Shown here one piece after another: positions 9,476 through 15,858 of a stretch of DNA of 64,000 nucleotides. The first letter of the stretch is position 1. The number at the start of each line of letters is the position of its first letter. The notes under the pieces are model-generated. The model ran no database searches and was not told the DNA's origin. It worked only from the letters and a program-made list of their open reading frames with translations. Source of the DNA: Roseicitreum antarcticum. Its GTDB lineage: Bacteria > Pseudomonadota > Alphaproteobacteria > Rhodobacterales > Rhodobacteraceae. The translations under genes and the position numbers were made by a program. Where the stretch lies: assembly GCF_014681765.1 (NCBI RefSeq), contig NZ_CP061502.1, forward strand, positions 124,001-188,000. Reading direction: 5' to 3'.

Positions 9476-9705
9476 GAGGTCAGGGATCGCCTGCGGCCAA
9501 CAGACGGGATGAATGTGAGACAGCTTGACGCGCGCCTTGGCGGGCGGTCACATCGTTGTCAGCGCGTCACCAATGTCGGCCCGGGCAGCGGCGCCTGGGC
9601 GGCGTTGGTGATGGTAGAAGCAGGCACCCAGCGCCAAAGCCAGGGGCGATGCATGATCGCAGTCGCCCTGCCCTGCGCAGCAACGGATCAGGCAAGCGCC
9701 GCCCG

Positions 9706-10434
9706 TCATCCCACACCCACCACATTGACCCGCCGCACACCGGGGTCGGTGCGCGACAGCGCCGCCAGCACCTTTCCCGCCAGATGGGTCTGCACGAAGG
9801 TCGCGACAAACTGTGACGGGGCCAGCAATGTCACTGCGCCGGGTGGTGCAGGATTGGCCGCATCGGGGGGCAACTCGACCAGTTGGGCAAACCACGCATG
9901 ATAGGTTGCCGGATTATCCTGCGCCAGCCACGCGGCGGCGGCGGCCCAACGGGAACCGTCAGCATTCTGCGCCACACGCGGCCGCAGCGGCACCACATTG
10001 CCCCCGGAACTGGGATCCGTCTTCGCCGCGTTTTCGGATTCCCCCTCGGGCGCAAGCATCCGTGCTTCGAAATCGGGGCCGACGCTGGGCCAGTGGGGTC
10101 GGCTGTCCGACAGGATTTGCGCCAGATCCACGCGGTGTTCGGCCACCCTGCCCCGCGCTGCGGGGCGGTGGACTTCGATCCAGCCAAGTGCGCGCATCTG
10201 CGCCAACTCGCGTTTCGCGGTGCGCTCCGTAACACCCCACAGCCGCGCGATCTCCCGCTGTCCTACACTGAACGTGCCGCTGCGCCAGCTGAACCGCGCG
10301 GTCATCAGCAGCGAAAGCCGCAGCGCCAGCCGCCCCCGTGTGCCGTCGCCTTGCGCTGCCACCACCAGAAGCGCGGTCAGAATGTCGTATTTGACGACCC
10401 CGGCATTGTGCCCCGTTGCGTGTTTGACCTGCAT
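9706..10434 (-). CDS. DnaA-like plasmid replication initiator
   Basis: Probable replicase of the DnaA-like class described for Rhodobacterales plasmids. The N-terminal half carries a winged-helix-like region (FSVGQREIARLWGVTERTAK, residues about 50-75). The C-terminal 70 residues resemble the N-terminal oligomerisation domain of DnaA (YHAWFAQLVEL, then VTLLAPSQFVATFVQTHL). There is no AAA+ ATPase domain, so it is not a chromosomal DnaA. ATG at 10434 (MQVKHATGHNAGVVKYD) is chosen because an AGGGAA site precedes it; a GTG at 10515 would add 27 Pro/Gly/Arg-rich residues. It is divergent from parA and parB, the usual arrangement of a low-copy replicon. Family assignment rests on architecture and context, not on a search. 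Confidence 0.8.
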   Translation of the reverse strand: MQVKHATGHNAGVVKYDILTALLVVAAQGDGTRGRLALRLSLLMTARFSWRSGTFSVGQREIARLWGVTERTAKRELAQMRALGWIEVHRPAARGRVAEHRVDLAQILSDSRPHWPSVGPDFEARMLAPEGESENAAKTDPSSGGNVVPLRPRVAQNADGSRWAAAAAWLAQDNPATYHAWFAQLVELPPDAANPAPPGAVTLLAPSQFVATFVQTHLAGKVLAALSRTDPGVRRVNVVGVG

Positions 10435-10702
10435 GCCCGTTCCCTGCCGACCCCGCCCCTGCGCGTCCGGGCCACGCTGTTGCGCCCGGGATTCGCCTGG
10501 TGCCGGGGGTTTCACCCGCTGTATCGCGTCTTGGTGGCCCGGTGTTATGTCCCCGGCGCTCTCTCCGCAACGCTATTCCCAACCTCAGACTGATTAGCGT
10601 TTGAAATGGGCAGGATGTCAAGGATTCGTGTTTCAGGACCGGCTTGCCTGAACCACTCAGAATGAAAGATTTGGTTAGTATTGGTATAAGGGGTCAGCCT
10701 GT

Positions 10703-10770
10703 ATGTCACCCCAAATCGGCGAAATGTCCCCTCAACCAGCGGTATGACCGTCTGCGTGTCCCCCTAAATA
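10703..10770. repeat. Iteron-like direct repeats
   Basis: Three similar blocks, ATGTCACCCCAAAT (10703-10716), ATGTCCCCTCAA (10724-10735) and GTGTCCCCCTAAAT (10756-10769), lie in the same orientation, about 21 and 32 bases apart. Irregular spacing weakens the case for true iterons. They are the only repeated element in the putative origin besides the partition palindrome. Confidence 0.35.
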
Positions 10771-10867
10771 CGGGTGGCGCGCGCCCGATTCGCCGCCGGG
10801 ACCGATTCGCGCGCCTATTGTCCGCCACCCCCCGGTTTTCCTTTGGGATTTCCCCTGTGTTGCCGCA

Positions 10868-10891
10868 AAACCTTATCCGCGGATAAGGTTT
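10868..10891. repeat. Partition-type palindrome, site 1 (perfect)
   Basis: A perfect 24-base inverted repeat, core CCTTATCCGCGGATAAGG flanked by AAA and TTT, lies 84 bases before the parA start. It is a candidate ParB-binding centromere site and could also serve autoregulation of parA-parB. Confidence 0.8.
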
Positions 10892-10974
10892 GTCCAAGTC
10901 TGAAACATCTCGACATCAAAGTCAAAATAAGCGTAAATGCAGAAATCCAGATTTTTAACGTCCGAGGACCTGAA

Positions 10975-12330
10975 ATGCTCTCTCATGCCGATTTGCGCGA
11001 CATCCACGCCCGGTCCCTCAAGATGCAGGGCTGGATCCGGCAACAGACCTTCTCGCCCGAGAATGTGAAGACCCTGCGGCGGTTTTCCTCGTGGGAGGTT
11101 GCCGAACTGATCCTGGGCATGAACCAGTCCACCTTCCGCGGGAGGATGGCCGCCGACCCGACCTTACCCGCGGGTAAGGTCGAGCCTGACGGCCGCCAGC
11201 GCTGGTTCACCCTTGAAGAGGTCAACATCTTGCGGCGCAAGCTGAAGGTGAAGGGCAAGCCGCTGATGCCCGCCCGTCCCCGCGGCCGCGCCTTCCGCAC
11301 GGCCATCGCCAACTTCAAGGGTGGCGCGGGCAAGTCCACCGTGGCGCTGCACTTCGCCCATGCCGCCGCCCTCGACGGCTACCGCGTGCTGTGCGTCGAC
11401 TTCGACCCGCAGGCCACGCTGTCGCATTCGATGGGCCTGACCGATGTCAGCGAGGAACAGACCGTCTGGGGTATCATGGCCCGCGACCTTGTGCGCGAGA
11501 CCGAAGCGATGAACGCCACCCCTACTGCCGCCGCGTCGCGCACCAGCCTGCCCCGCCGGACTATCCCGGCCTCGATCACCGACCTTGGGCTTCAGAACCT
11601 GCGCCTCAGTGACTTCATTCAGCCGACCAACTGGCCGACGATCGACATCATCCCGTCGTGCGCCAATGCGGCCTTCGTAGAGTTCGCCAGCGCCCAGTAC
11701 CGGCACCTGAACCCCGAATGGTCGTTCTTCGCGGCCGTGTCGCGCTACCTCGACCAGCTGCCTGATGACCAGTGGGACCTGATCATTTTCGACTGCCCGC
11801 CCGCCATCGGCTACCAGTCGATGAACGCGGTGTTCGCCGCGGATATGCTCTACATCCCGTCCGGACCCGGGTACTGGGAATACGACAGCACCACCTCGTT
11901 CATCGGGCAATTGTCCGAGGCGCTGGAGGATCTGGCGCATGGTTTCACCGGGGCGATGCCCGACGGCAACATCAGCCTGCCGAAGCAATTCGTCGACATC
12001 CGGTTTCTGCTGACGCGGTTTGAGCCGGGCAACGATCTGCACCGTGCGATGTATGATGCCTTTGGTAAGGTGTTTGGCGATAAACTGGCTCAGCATCCCG
12101 TCGAGATGACGCGCGCGGTGGAGCAATCGGGGCGGTTCCTCGCGTCGGTCTACGAGATGGATTACCGCGACATGACGCGGGAGACATGGCGGCGTGCGCG
12201 GGGCAGTTTCGATCAGGCCTATGTGGAATTCCGGTCGACCATGCTGCCCGCCTGGGAAGCGATGGTTGCCGACCCCGCCGCCCATACTGACACCGACACG
12301 GCACCGACCGCCGCCGACACCAACGCCTGA
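10975..12330 (+). CDS. parA: ParA-type plasmid partition ATPase
   Basis: A 451-residue segregation ATPase (RepA/ParA class) that with ParB and the centromere sites distributes plasmid copies. Residues 1-100 form a DNA-binding extension with a MerR-like helix-turn-helix (FSSWEVAELILGMNQSTFRG). The ATPase follows: deviant Walker A FKGGAGKST (residues 114-122, with the signature lysine), Walker A' CVDFDPQATL, and Walker B DLIIFDCPPAIG. ATG at 10975 follows a GAGGACC site; an open frame upstream contains the palindrome and is unlikely to be translated. The coding sequence itself includes a perfect 22-base palindrome at 11160-11181. It is followed after 48 bases by parB. Confidence 0.93.
   Translation: MLSHADLRDIHARSLKMQGWIRQQTFSPENVKTLRRFSSWEVAELILGMNQSTFRGRMAADPTLPAGKVEPDGRQRWFTLEEVNILRRKLKVKGKPLMPARPRGRAFRTAIANFKGGAGKSTVALHFAHAAALDGYRVLCVDFDPQATLSHSMGLTDVSEEQTVWGIMARDLVRETEAMNATPTAAASRTSLPRRTIPASITDLGLQNLRLSDFIQPTNWPTIDIIPSCANAAFVEFASAQYRHLNPEWSFFAAVSRYLDQLPDDQWDLIIFDCPPAIGYQSMNAVFAADMLYIPSGPGYWEYDSTTSFIGQLSEALEDLAHGFTGAMPDGNISLPKQFVDIRFLLTRFEPGNDLHRAMYDAFGKVFGDKLAQHPVEMTRAVEQSGRFLASVYEMDYRDMTRETWRRARGSFDQAYVEFRSTMLPAWEAMVADPAAHTDTDTAPTAADTNA
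11160..11181. repeat. Palindrome variant inside parA
   Basis: A perfect 22-base inverted repeat, GACCTTACCCG-CGGGTAAGGTC, coded within parA around residues 62-69. It differs from the intergenic sites by compensating T-to-C and A-to-G changes that keep perfect symmetry, which suggests selection for the palindrome itself. Confidence 0.75.
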
Positions 12331-12353
12331 AACCTTATCCGCGGATAAGGTTT
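12330..12353. repeat. Partition-type palindrome, site 3 (parA-parB junction)
   Basis: The same perfect 24-base palindrome as at 10868, placed directly at the parA stop codon and 26 bases before the parB start, so it shares bases with the end of parA. Confidence 0.8.
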
Positions 12354-12378
12354 CGCCCAAAGACAGAAGGGCCGCACC

Positions 12379-13503
12379 ATGAGCCGTAAACGATCCATCT
12401 TCGATATCGACATCCCCGATGACCTCGCAACCCCGGTCGTTCCTGACCCCGACACCCTGCCCGATGTCGCGCCGCGGCGCGGTCCGATGGCCAGCGCCAT
12501 CTCGGAGAACGCGGCCGCCTTGCAGGCCCGCGCCGATGCCGCCGCCGCGATCCGCGCCGAGAACGATGCGCTGGCGCATGAGTTGGTCGCGCTGCGCGAG
12601 GCCGGTCATGTGGTGGAAGACCTGGCGTTGGATCAGGTCTTTACCCGCCTGTTGATGCGGGACCGCCTGCCCGGCGAAGATTTTGAGTTGGCGGAGTTGG
12701 TCACTTCGATCCGTGAGGTTGGGCTGTCCAACCCGATCCGCGTGGTCACCCGGCCCGATGGCACGGGGTATGAACTGATCCAGGGCTACCGCCGCCTGAG
12801 CGCCTATCGCGCGCTGCTGGAGGAAACCGGCGATGCGTCCTGGGGGCAGATCCCGGCGCTGATCCTTCCCCACGGGGAAGATATCTCGGGCCTGTACCGT
12901 CGCATGGTGGATGAGAATATTGTGCGCAAGGACCTGTCCTTTGCCGAGATGGCGACGGCTGCGCTGCATTATGCCGCCGATCCCGCAACCGATGCGCATG
13001 ACCTGAAGGGCGCTGTGGGCAAGCTGTTCCAGTCCGCGCCGTATTCCAAGCGCAGCTACATCCGTGCCTTTGCCCGGCTGCTGGAGGTGCTGGGCCCGAC
13101 GTTGATGTACCCGACCGAGATCCCGCGTGCCCTGGGTGTCAACGTCGTGCGGGCGATTGATGAAGAGCCTGATCTGGTGCGGCAGATCAAATCTGATCTG
13201 CACGATTGGGACACGCGGTCGATCAGCGATGAGTTGAATGTGCTGCGCCGCTATTCGGATCTGGACGCGCTGGATATGGAGGCGACGGTCCCGGCGGGCA
13301 GCACGGCGCCGCGCAAACCAGCGGCGCAGAAGGTTAACCCGGCACGTACGAAGACGACATTCGACGTGCGGACGCGGGCGGGCCGCGTGCGCTGCACCGC
13401 CGGGGTAGGGCGGTTGGAGATCAAGCTGGACCGCGATTTCTCGGCCATGGACCGGGGCCAGTTGGAGCGCGCCATTGCGTCGCTGATCGACGGAATGAGC
13501 TGA
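12379..13503 (+). CDS. parB: ParB-type plasmid partition protein
   Basis: A 374-residue centromere-binding protein. The N-terminal ParB/sulfiredoxin-fold domain shows LSNPIRVV, then YELIQGYRRLSAYRAL (the counterpart of the CTP-binding GERR patch of ParB proteins), then the ENIVRKDLSFAEMA motif. A helix-turn-helix region follows (KLFQSAPYSKRSYIRAFARLLEVL), then a C-terminal basic tail likely used for dimerisation. It is 48 bases after parA, with a palindrome between them, and a second palindrome starts at the stop codon. The candidate centromere sites continue for 1.2 kb downstream. Confidence 0.93.
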   Translation: MSRKRSIFDIDIPDDLATPVVPDPDTLPDVAPRRGPMASAISENAAALQARADAAAAIRAENDALAHELVALREAGHVVEDLALDQVFTRLLMRDRLPGEDFELAELVTSIREVGLSNPIRVVTRPDGTGYELIQGYRRLSAYRALLEETGDASWGQIPALILPHGEDISGLYRRMVDENIVRKDLSFAEMATAALHYAADPATDAHDLKGAVGKLFQSAPYSKRSYIRAFARLLEVLGPTLMYPTEIPRALGVNVVRAIDEEPDLVRQIKSDLHDWDTRSISDELNVLRRYSDLDALDMEATVPAGSTAPRKPAAQKVNPARTKTTFDVRTRAGRVRCTAGVGRLEIKLDRDFSAMDRGQLERAIASLIDGMS

Positions 13504-13526
13504 AACCTTATCCGCGGATAAGGTTT
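13503..13526. repeat. Partition-type palindrome, site 4 (after parB)
   Basis: A perfect 24-base copy of the AAA-CCTTATCCGCGGATAAGG-TTT palindrome, starting on the last base of the parB stop codon. Confidence 0.8.
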
Positions 13527-13573
13527 CGCGGGCGGGCTTCCGGATCCTGGAAGTCGGGACCCAGGTCGTATTG

Positions 13574-13613
13574 AAACCCCCGGACAGGCTGAATGCTTGT
13601 CCGGGGGTTTTTT
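13574..13613 (+). terminator. Rho-independent terminator of parAB operon
   Basis: A 13-base perfect stem (AAACCCCCGGACA at 13574-13586 with TGTCCGGGGGTTT at 13598-13610) with an 11-base loop and a run of six T residues to 13613. It lies 70 bases after parB. Confidence 0.9.
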
Positions 13614-13690
13614 CATGCGCGGCGCTGTGTGGCGTGGCTGATCTGGGCGTGTGCGCCGGTACTGCGATGTCGGGTGTTGGGGTAGGGCAC

Positions 13691-13708
13691 CCTTATCTGC
13701 GGATAAGG
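13691..13708. repeat. Partition-type palindrome, degenerate copy
   Basis: CCTTATCTGCGGATAAGG, one base different from the perfect 18-base core. Confidence 0.7.
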
Positions 13709-13911
13709 TTTGCGCGGGGTATGCCGGGTGGTGAGTTGTGCGGCGATGTCTGGTGATGTGTTTTGCGGCGCGGGGCTGTCTTGCGCGGTCCGGTAAAGGC
13801 GCGTGTCCTGAGGCCGGTGCGCGCCCGTGTGCTGTTCCTTGCGCGCGGCGCGCGAAGCCGCGCAGGCGCTCTGTGGCGCTGCGGTGTGGCTTGCGTGGCC
13901 GGGGCGCGCCG

Positions 13912-13931
13912 ACCTTATCCGCGGATAAGGT
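13912..13931. repeat. Partition-type palindrome, perfect core
   Basis: A perfect 20-base palindrome made of the 18-base core CCTTATCCGCGGATAAGG with A and T flanks, 386 bases after the copy at the parB stop. Confidence 0.78.
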
Positions 13932-14033
13932 TTGACCTTGCGTCGGATTGGCCGCGGTGCGGCGGTGCCCCGGTCGGCTGAGGTGATCGGCCGGGCCGGG
14001 GCGGATTGGTGTGGTGTGCCTGAGGCGCGGAAA

Positions 14034-14051
14034 CCTTATCCGCAGGTAAGG
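14034..14051. repeat. Partition-type palindrome, degenerate copy
   Basis: CCTTATCCGCAGGTAAGG, two changes in the right arm. It mixes the intergenic form (left arm) and the form found inside parA (right arm GGTAAGG). Confidence 0.65.
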
Positions 14052-14077
14052 TCTTGTCCGCGCCTGCGGTCTGCGCT

Positions 14078-14428
14078 TCAGCCCACGGCGGCGGTCACGA
14101 TGATCTCGACCCGGTAGTCGGGGGTGGCCAGCTTCCCCTCGGACGTGGCGCGGGCGGGCGGGTTGGCGGGATCAACCCAGGCATCCCACACCGCGTTCAT
14201 CGCGGCGAAATCGGCCATGTCGGCCAGCCAGATGGTGGCGTTCAGGATGCGGGCCTTGGATGACCCGGCCTCCAGCAGCAGGGCGTCGATCTGGTCCAGG
14301 ATGGCGTGGGTCTGTGCCGTGGCGTCGGCCCCGGGGGCGCCGACCTGTCCGGCCAGCCAGACGGTGCCGTTGTGAATGACCGCCTGCGCCATGCGCGGGC
14401 CGGGGTGAAGACGGGTGATGACAGTCAT
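14078..14428 (-). CDS. RidA/YjgF/YER057c-family protein
   Basis: A 116-residue member of the Rid family, whose best-known members are reactive enamine/imine deaminases. The C-terminal signature ATSEGKLATPDYRVEIIVTA is clear, with the conserved arginine (residue about 105) and glutamate that bind the imine carboxylate; NGTVWLAGQVG is the other family block. An AAAGGAC site precedes the ATG. It is embedded in the palindrome cluster, between the 14034 and 14544 sites, so it has travelled with the replication module. Many Rid subfamilies lack deaminase activity, so the exact reaction is open. Confidence 0.88.
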   Translation of the reverse strand: MTVITRLHPGPRMAQAVIHNGTVWLAGQVGAPGADATAQTHAILDQIDALLLEAGSSKARILNATIWLADMADFAAMNAVWDAWVDPANPPARATSEGKLATPDYRVEIIVTAAVG

Positions 14429-14543
14429 GCGCGGGTCCTTTGGGGTTGGAGTGTCGGTCGCACTTCATCGCCCGGAACCCGCGCCGCGGCAAGGCCGGTT
14501 CGCGATGGTTGGGGTGGCTGTGTGGCGGCGTGGCAAATCCTGT

Positions 14544-14556
14544 CGCGGATAAGGTT
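14544..14556. repeat. Half-site of partition palindrome
   Basis: CGCGGATAAGGTT matches the right arm of the palindrome; the left arm is degenerate. Confidence 0.5.
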
Positions 14557-14699
14557 GAGCGGCGCGGCGTGAAGGCTGCACCGCGACCGTCGCGGGCTTA
14601 TGCGGCGCGCTGAAGTGTGGTGGCTTGCACCTCAGGGCCTGAGACATCCGCAGGGCTGCGGTCAGGGAAGGTGCGTCACCGGGGCAGGGCGCGCGGGAC

Positions 14700-14722
14700 A
14701 AACCTTATCCCGGATAAGGTTT
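14700..14722. repeat. Partition-type palindrome, 23-base variant
   Basis: The two 11-base arms AAACCTTATCC and GGATAAGGTTT are intact but separated by a single C, so the centre is one base shorter than in the perfect 24-base copies. It is the last member of the cluster. Confidence 0.7.
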
Positions 14723-14869
14723 CAGGGCAGATCAGGGTGGATTTGCAATTTAATAGGTCGCCAATAAACGACCGTTTTTATATGGATGCAAAGGTTTGCG
14801 CTGTGATCTTGTGCAGCGCTAATCCCTTGGTTCCTGCGCTTTCTCCATAACTACAGCGAATGCACCAGA

Positions 14870-14898
14870 CATCGTGCTTGCTGGCGGCAAGCACGATG
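14870..14898. repeat. Perfect 11-bp inverted repeat
   Basis: CATCGTGCTTG (14870-14880) and CAAGCACGATG (14888-14898) are perfect complements around a 7-base loop. There is no T-run on either side, so it is not a typical intrinsic terminator. It lies in the AT-rich gene-free patch. Confidence 0.6.
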
Positions 14899-15216
14899 TG
14901 ACGCGCGAAACGTAAACACGTCAGTGTTAAGCCAAATATGTTTATTTAGCGCATTACGACTACAGTAAATTGATTTAATGATGTTAAATACCCGCATGAT
15001 CGCAGCCCTTTGCCAATTGAATTGATTTGCGACGCGGGTTTGTGGTGCAGCACCTCACCGGATAGCTGATGTGCGCTATAGCCGGACGACAGCCCGCAGG
15101 CCGGAGGACTTGCTTCAGGTGGTTTCTAACCCGGGACTTTGCGTCCACCGCGACAGGTGGTCTGATAATCGCCCAATCGCCAATGATCGCGGACTTTTCG
15201 GCGTCGACGGCAACGC

Positions 15217-15858
15217 TTAGTGCTGGTCGATGGGGCGCGCGACATCTGCGGGGTAAACACTGCACAGGCGTGCCGATAGTGTGGCCAGCGCCGTGTCGTT
15301 TCTGACATCGACAGCTTCCATACCTGCGTCACGTGCCGCAGCCAGACCCTCTGCGCTATCCTCCAGTATCAAACAGCTTTCAGGCGCGACACCAAGGCGG
15401 TGCGCGGCGCGCAAAAACAGATCTGGTGCGGGCTTGGGCTTTGCCGCGTCTTCTCGGGCCACAACGGCATCGAAGTGTTTCCGTAGGCCTGTGGCTTCCA
15501 GAAAGGCGCTCACAATGGCGCGTTCGCTGTTCGTCGCCACGGCCAGCGGGAGTTTGCCCGACAAACGAACGGCCAGCGCCGCCACCGACGGATTTGGCCG
15601 TGCATCGTGCGCCAGACGCAGCGTCGCGTCGATGCTGTCTTGTGAAAGGCGCGGCAGATCAAGCGGGCCGTCATGGTGCTGCGCAACGCGTTGGAACAGG
15701 TCGCCACGGCTGAGCCCGCTTTGCCCCACATACCAATCGTACGATATGGAAGCACCCTGCGCGGCAAGGGCGGCGCCGATGGCTTTGAAGTGAAGATCGG
15801 CGGTTAGGAGCAGTGTGCCGTCGCAGTCAAAAATCAGTGCCTTTGGTTGAACGTTCAT
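15217..15858 (-). CDS. HAD-superfamily phosphatase (subfamily IA)
   Basis: A 213-residue cytoplasmic phosphohydrolase or phosphomutase-like enzyme. Motif I is FDCDGTLL (nucleophile Asp), motif II is VATNSE, motif III is KPKPAPDLF with the lysine, and motif IV is ILEDSAEGLAAARDAGM. A helical cap lies between motifs I and II. It most resembles sugar-phosphate phosphatases of the YqaB/beta-phosphoglucomutase group. The start at 15858 overlaps the stop of the kinase gene by ATGA; an earlier in-frame ATG at 15873 is less likely. Being third in a response regulator-kinase-HAD operon next to an AfuABC-type importer hints that it dephosphorylates the imported ligand. That is inference. Confidence 0.85.
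   Translation of the reverse strand: MNVQPKALIFDCDGTLLLTADLHFKAIGAALAAQGASISYDWYVGQSGLSRGDLFQRVAQHHDGPLDLPRLSQDSIDATLRLAHDARPNPSVAALAVRLSGKLPLAVATNSERAIVSAFLEATGLRKHFDAVVAREDAAKPKPAPDLFLRAAHRLGVAPESCLILEDSAEGLAAARDAGMEAVDVRNDTALATLSARLCSVYPADVARPIDQH

Larger units (their letters stand above)
10516..10974. other. Putative origin region between replicase and parA
   Basis: A non-coding stretch of at least 459 bases between divergent dnaA-like and parA genes. It holds an AT-richer part (10590-10690), three loose direct repeats of the form TGTCxCC(C/T) at about 10704, 10725 and 10757, and the first perfect partition-type palindrome at 10868-10891. These fit a plasmid origin with initiator repeats, but nothing in the sequence proves origin activity. 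Confidence 0.45.
13527..14077. other. Non-coding partition-site region downstream of parB
   Basis: About 550 bases with no convincing gene. It holds a strong terminator (13574-13613), three further palindrome copies (13691, 13912 and 14034) and very GC-rich filler between them. The small open frames here translate to arginine/glycine/proline-rich sequences and read through the palindromes, so they are not credited as genes. Confidence 0.6.
14429..15216. other. Gene-poor, AT-richer segment
   Basis: About 790 bases without a supported gene between convergent-facing ends of ridA and the HAD gene. It contains a palindrome half-site (14544-14556), a near-perfect partition palindrome (14700-14722), a long perfect hairpin (14870-14898), and a markedly AT-rich patch at 14740-15020 unlike its neighbours. 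Small open frames give no recognisable protein. Confidence 0.5.

Noticed and set aside
11164-13203. A 679-codon minus-strand open frame across parA and parB
   Set aside because: It is opposite two well-supported genes and spans their intergenic palindrome, and the composition is that of an antisense shadow.
13738-13981. Short open frames between the partition palindromes
   Set aside because: They contain the palindrome sequence itself and translate to low-complexity Arg/Cys/Gly-rich peptides without a ribosome site.
14984-15265. A 93-codon minus-strand open frame after the HAD gene, considered as a transposase fragment
   Set aside because: No catalytic or family motif could be found, and it overlaps the end of the HAD gene.
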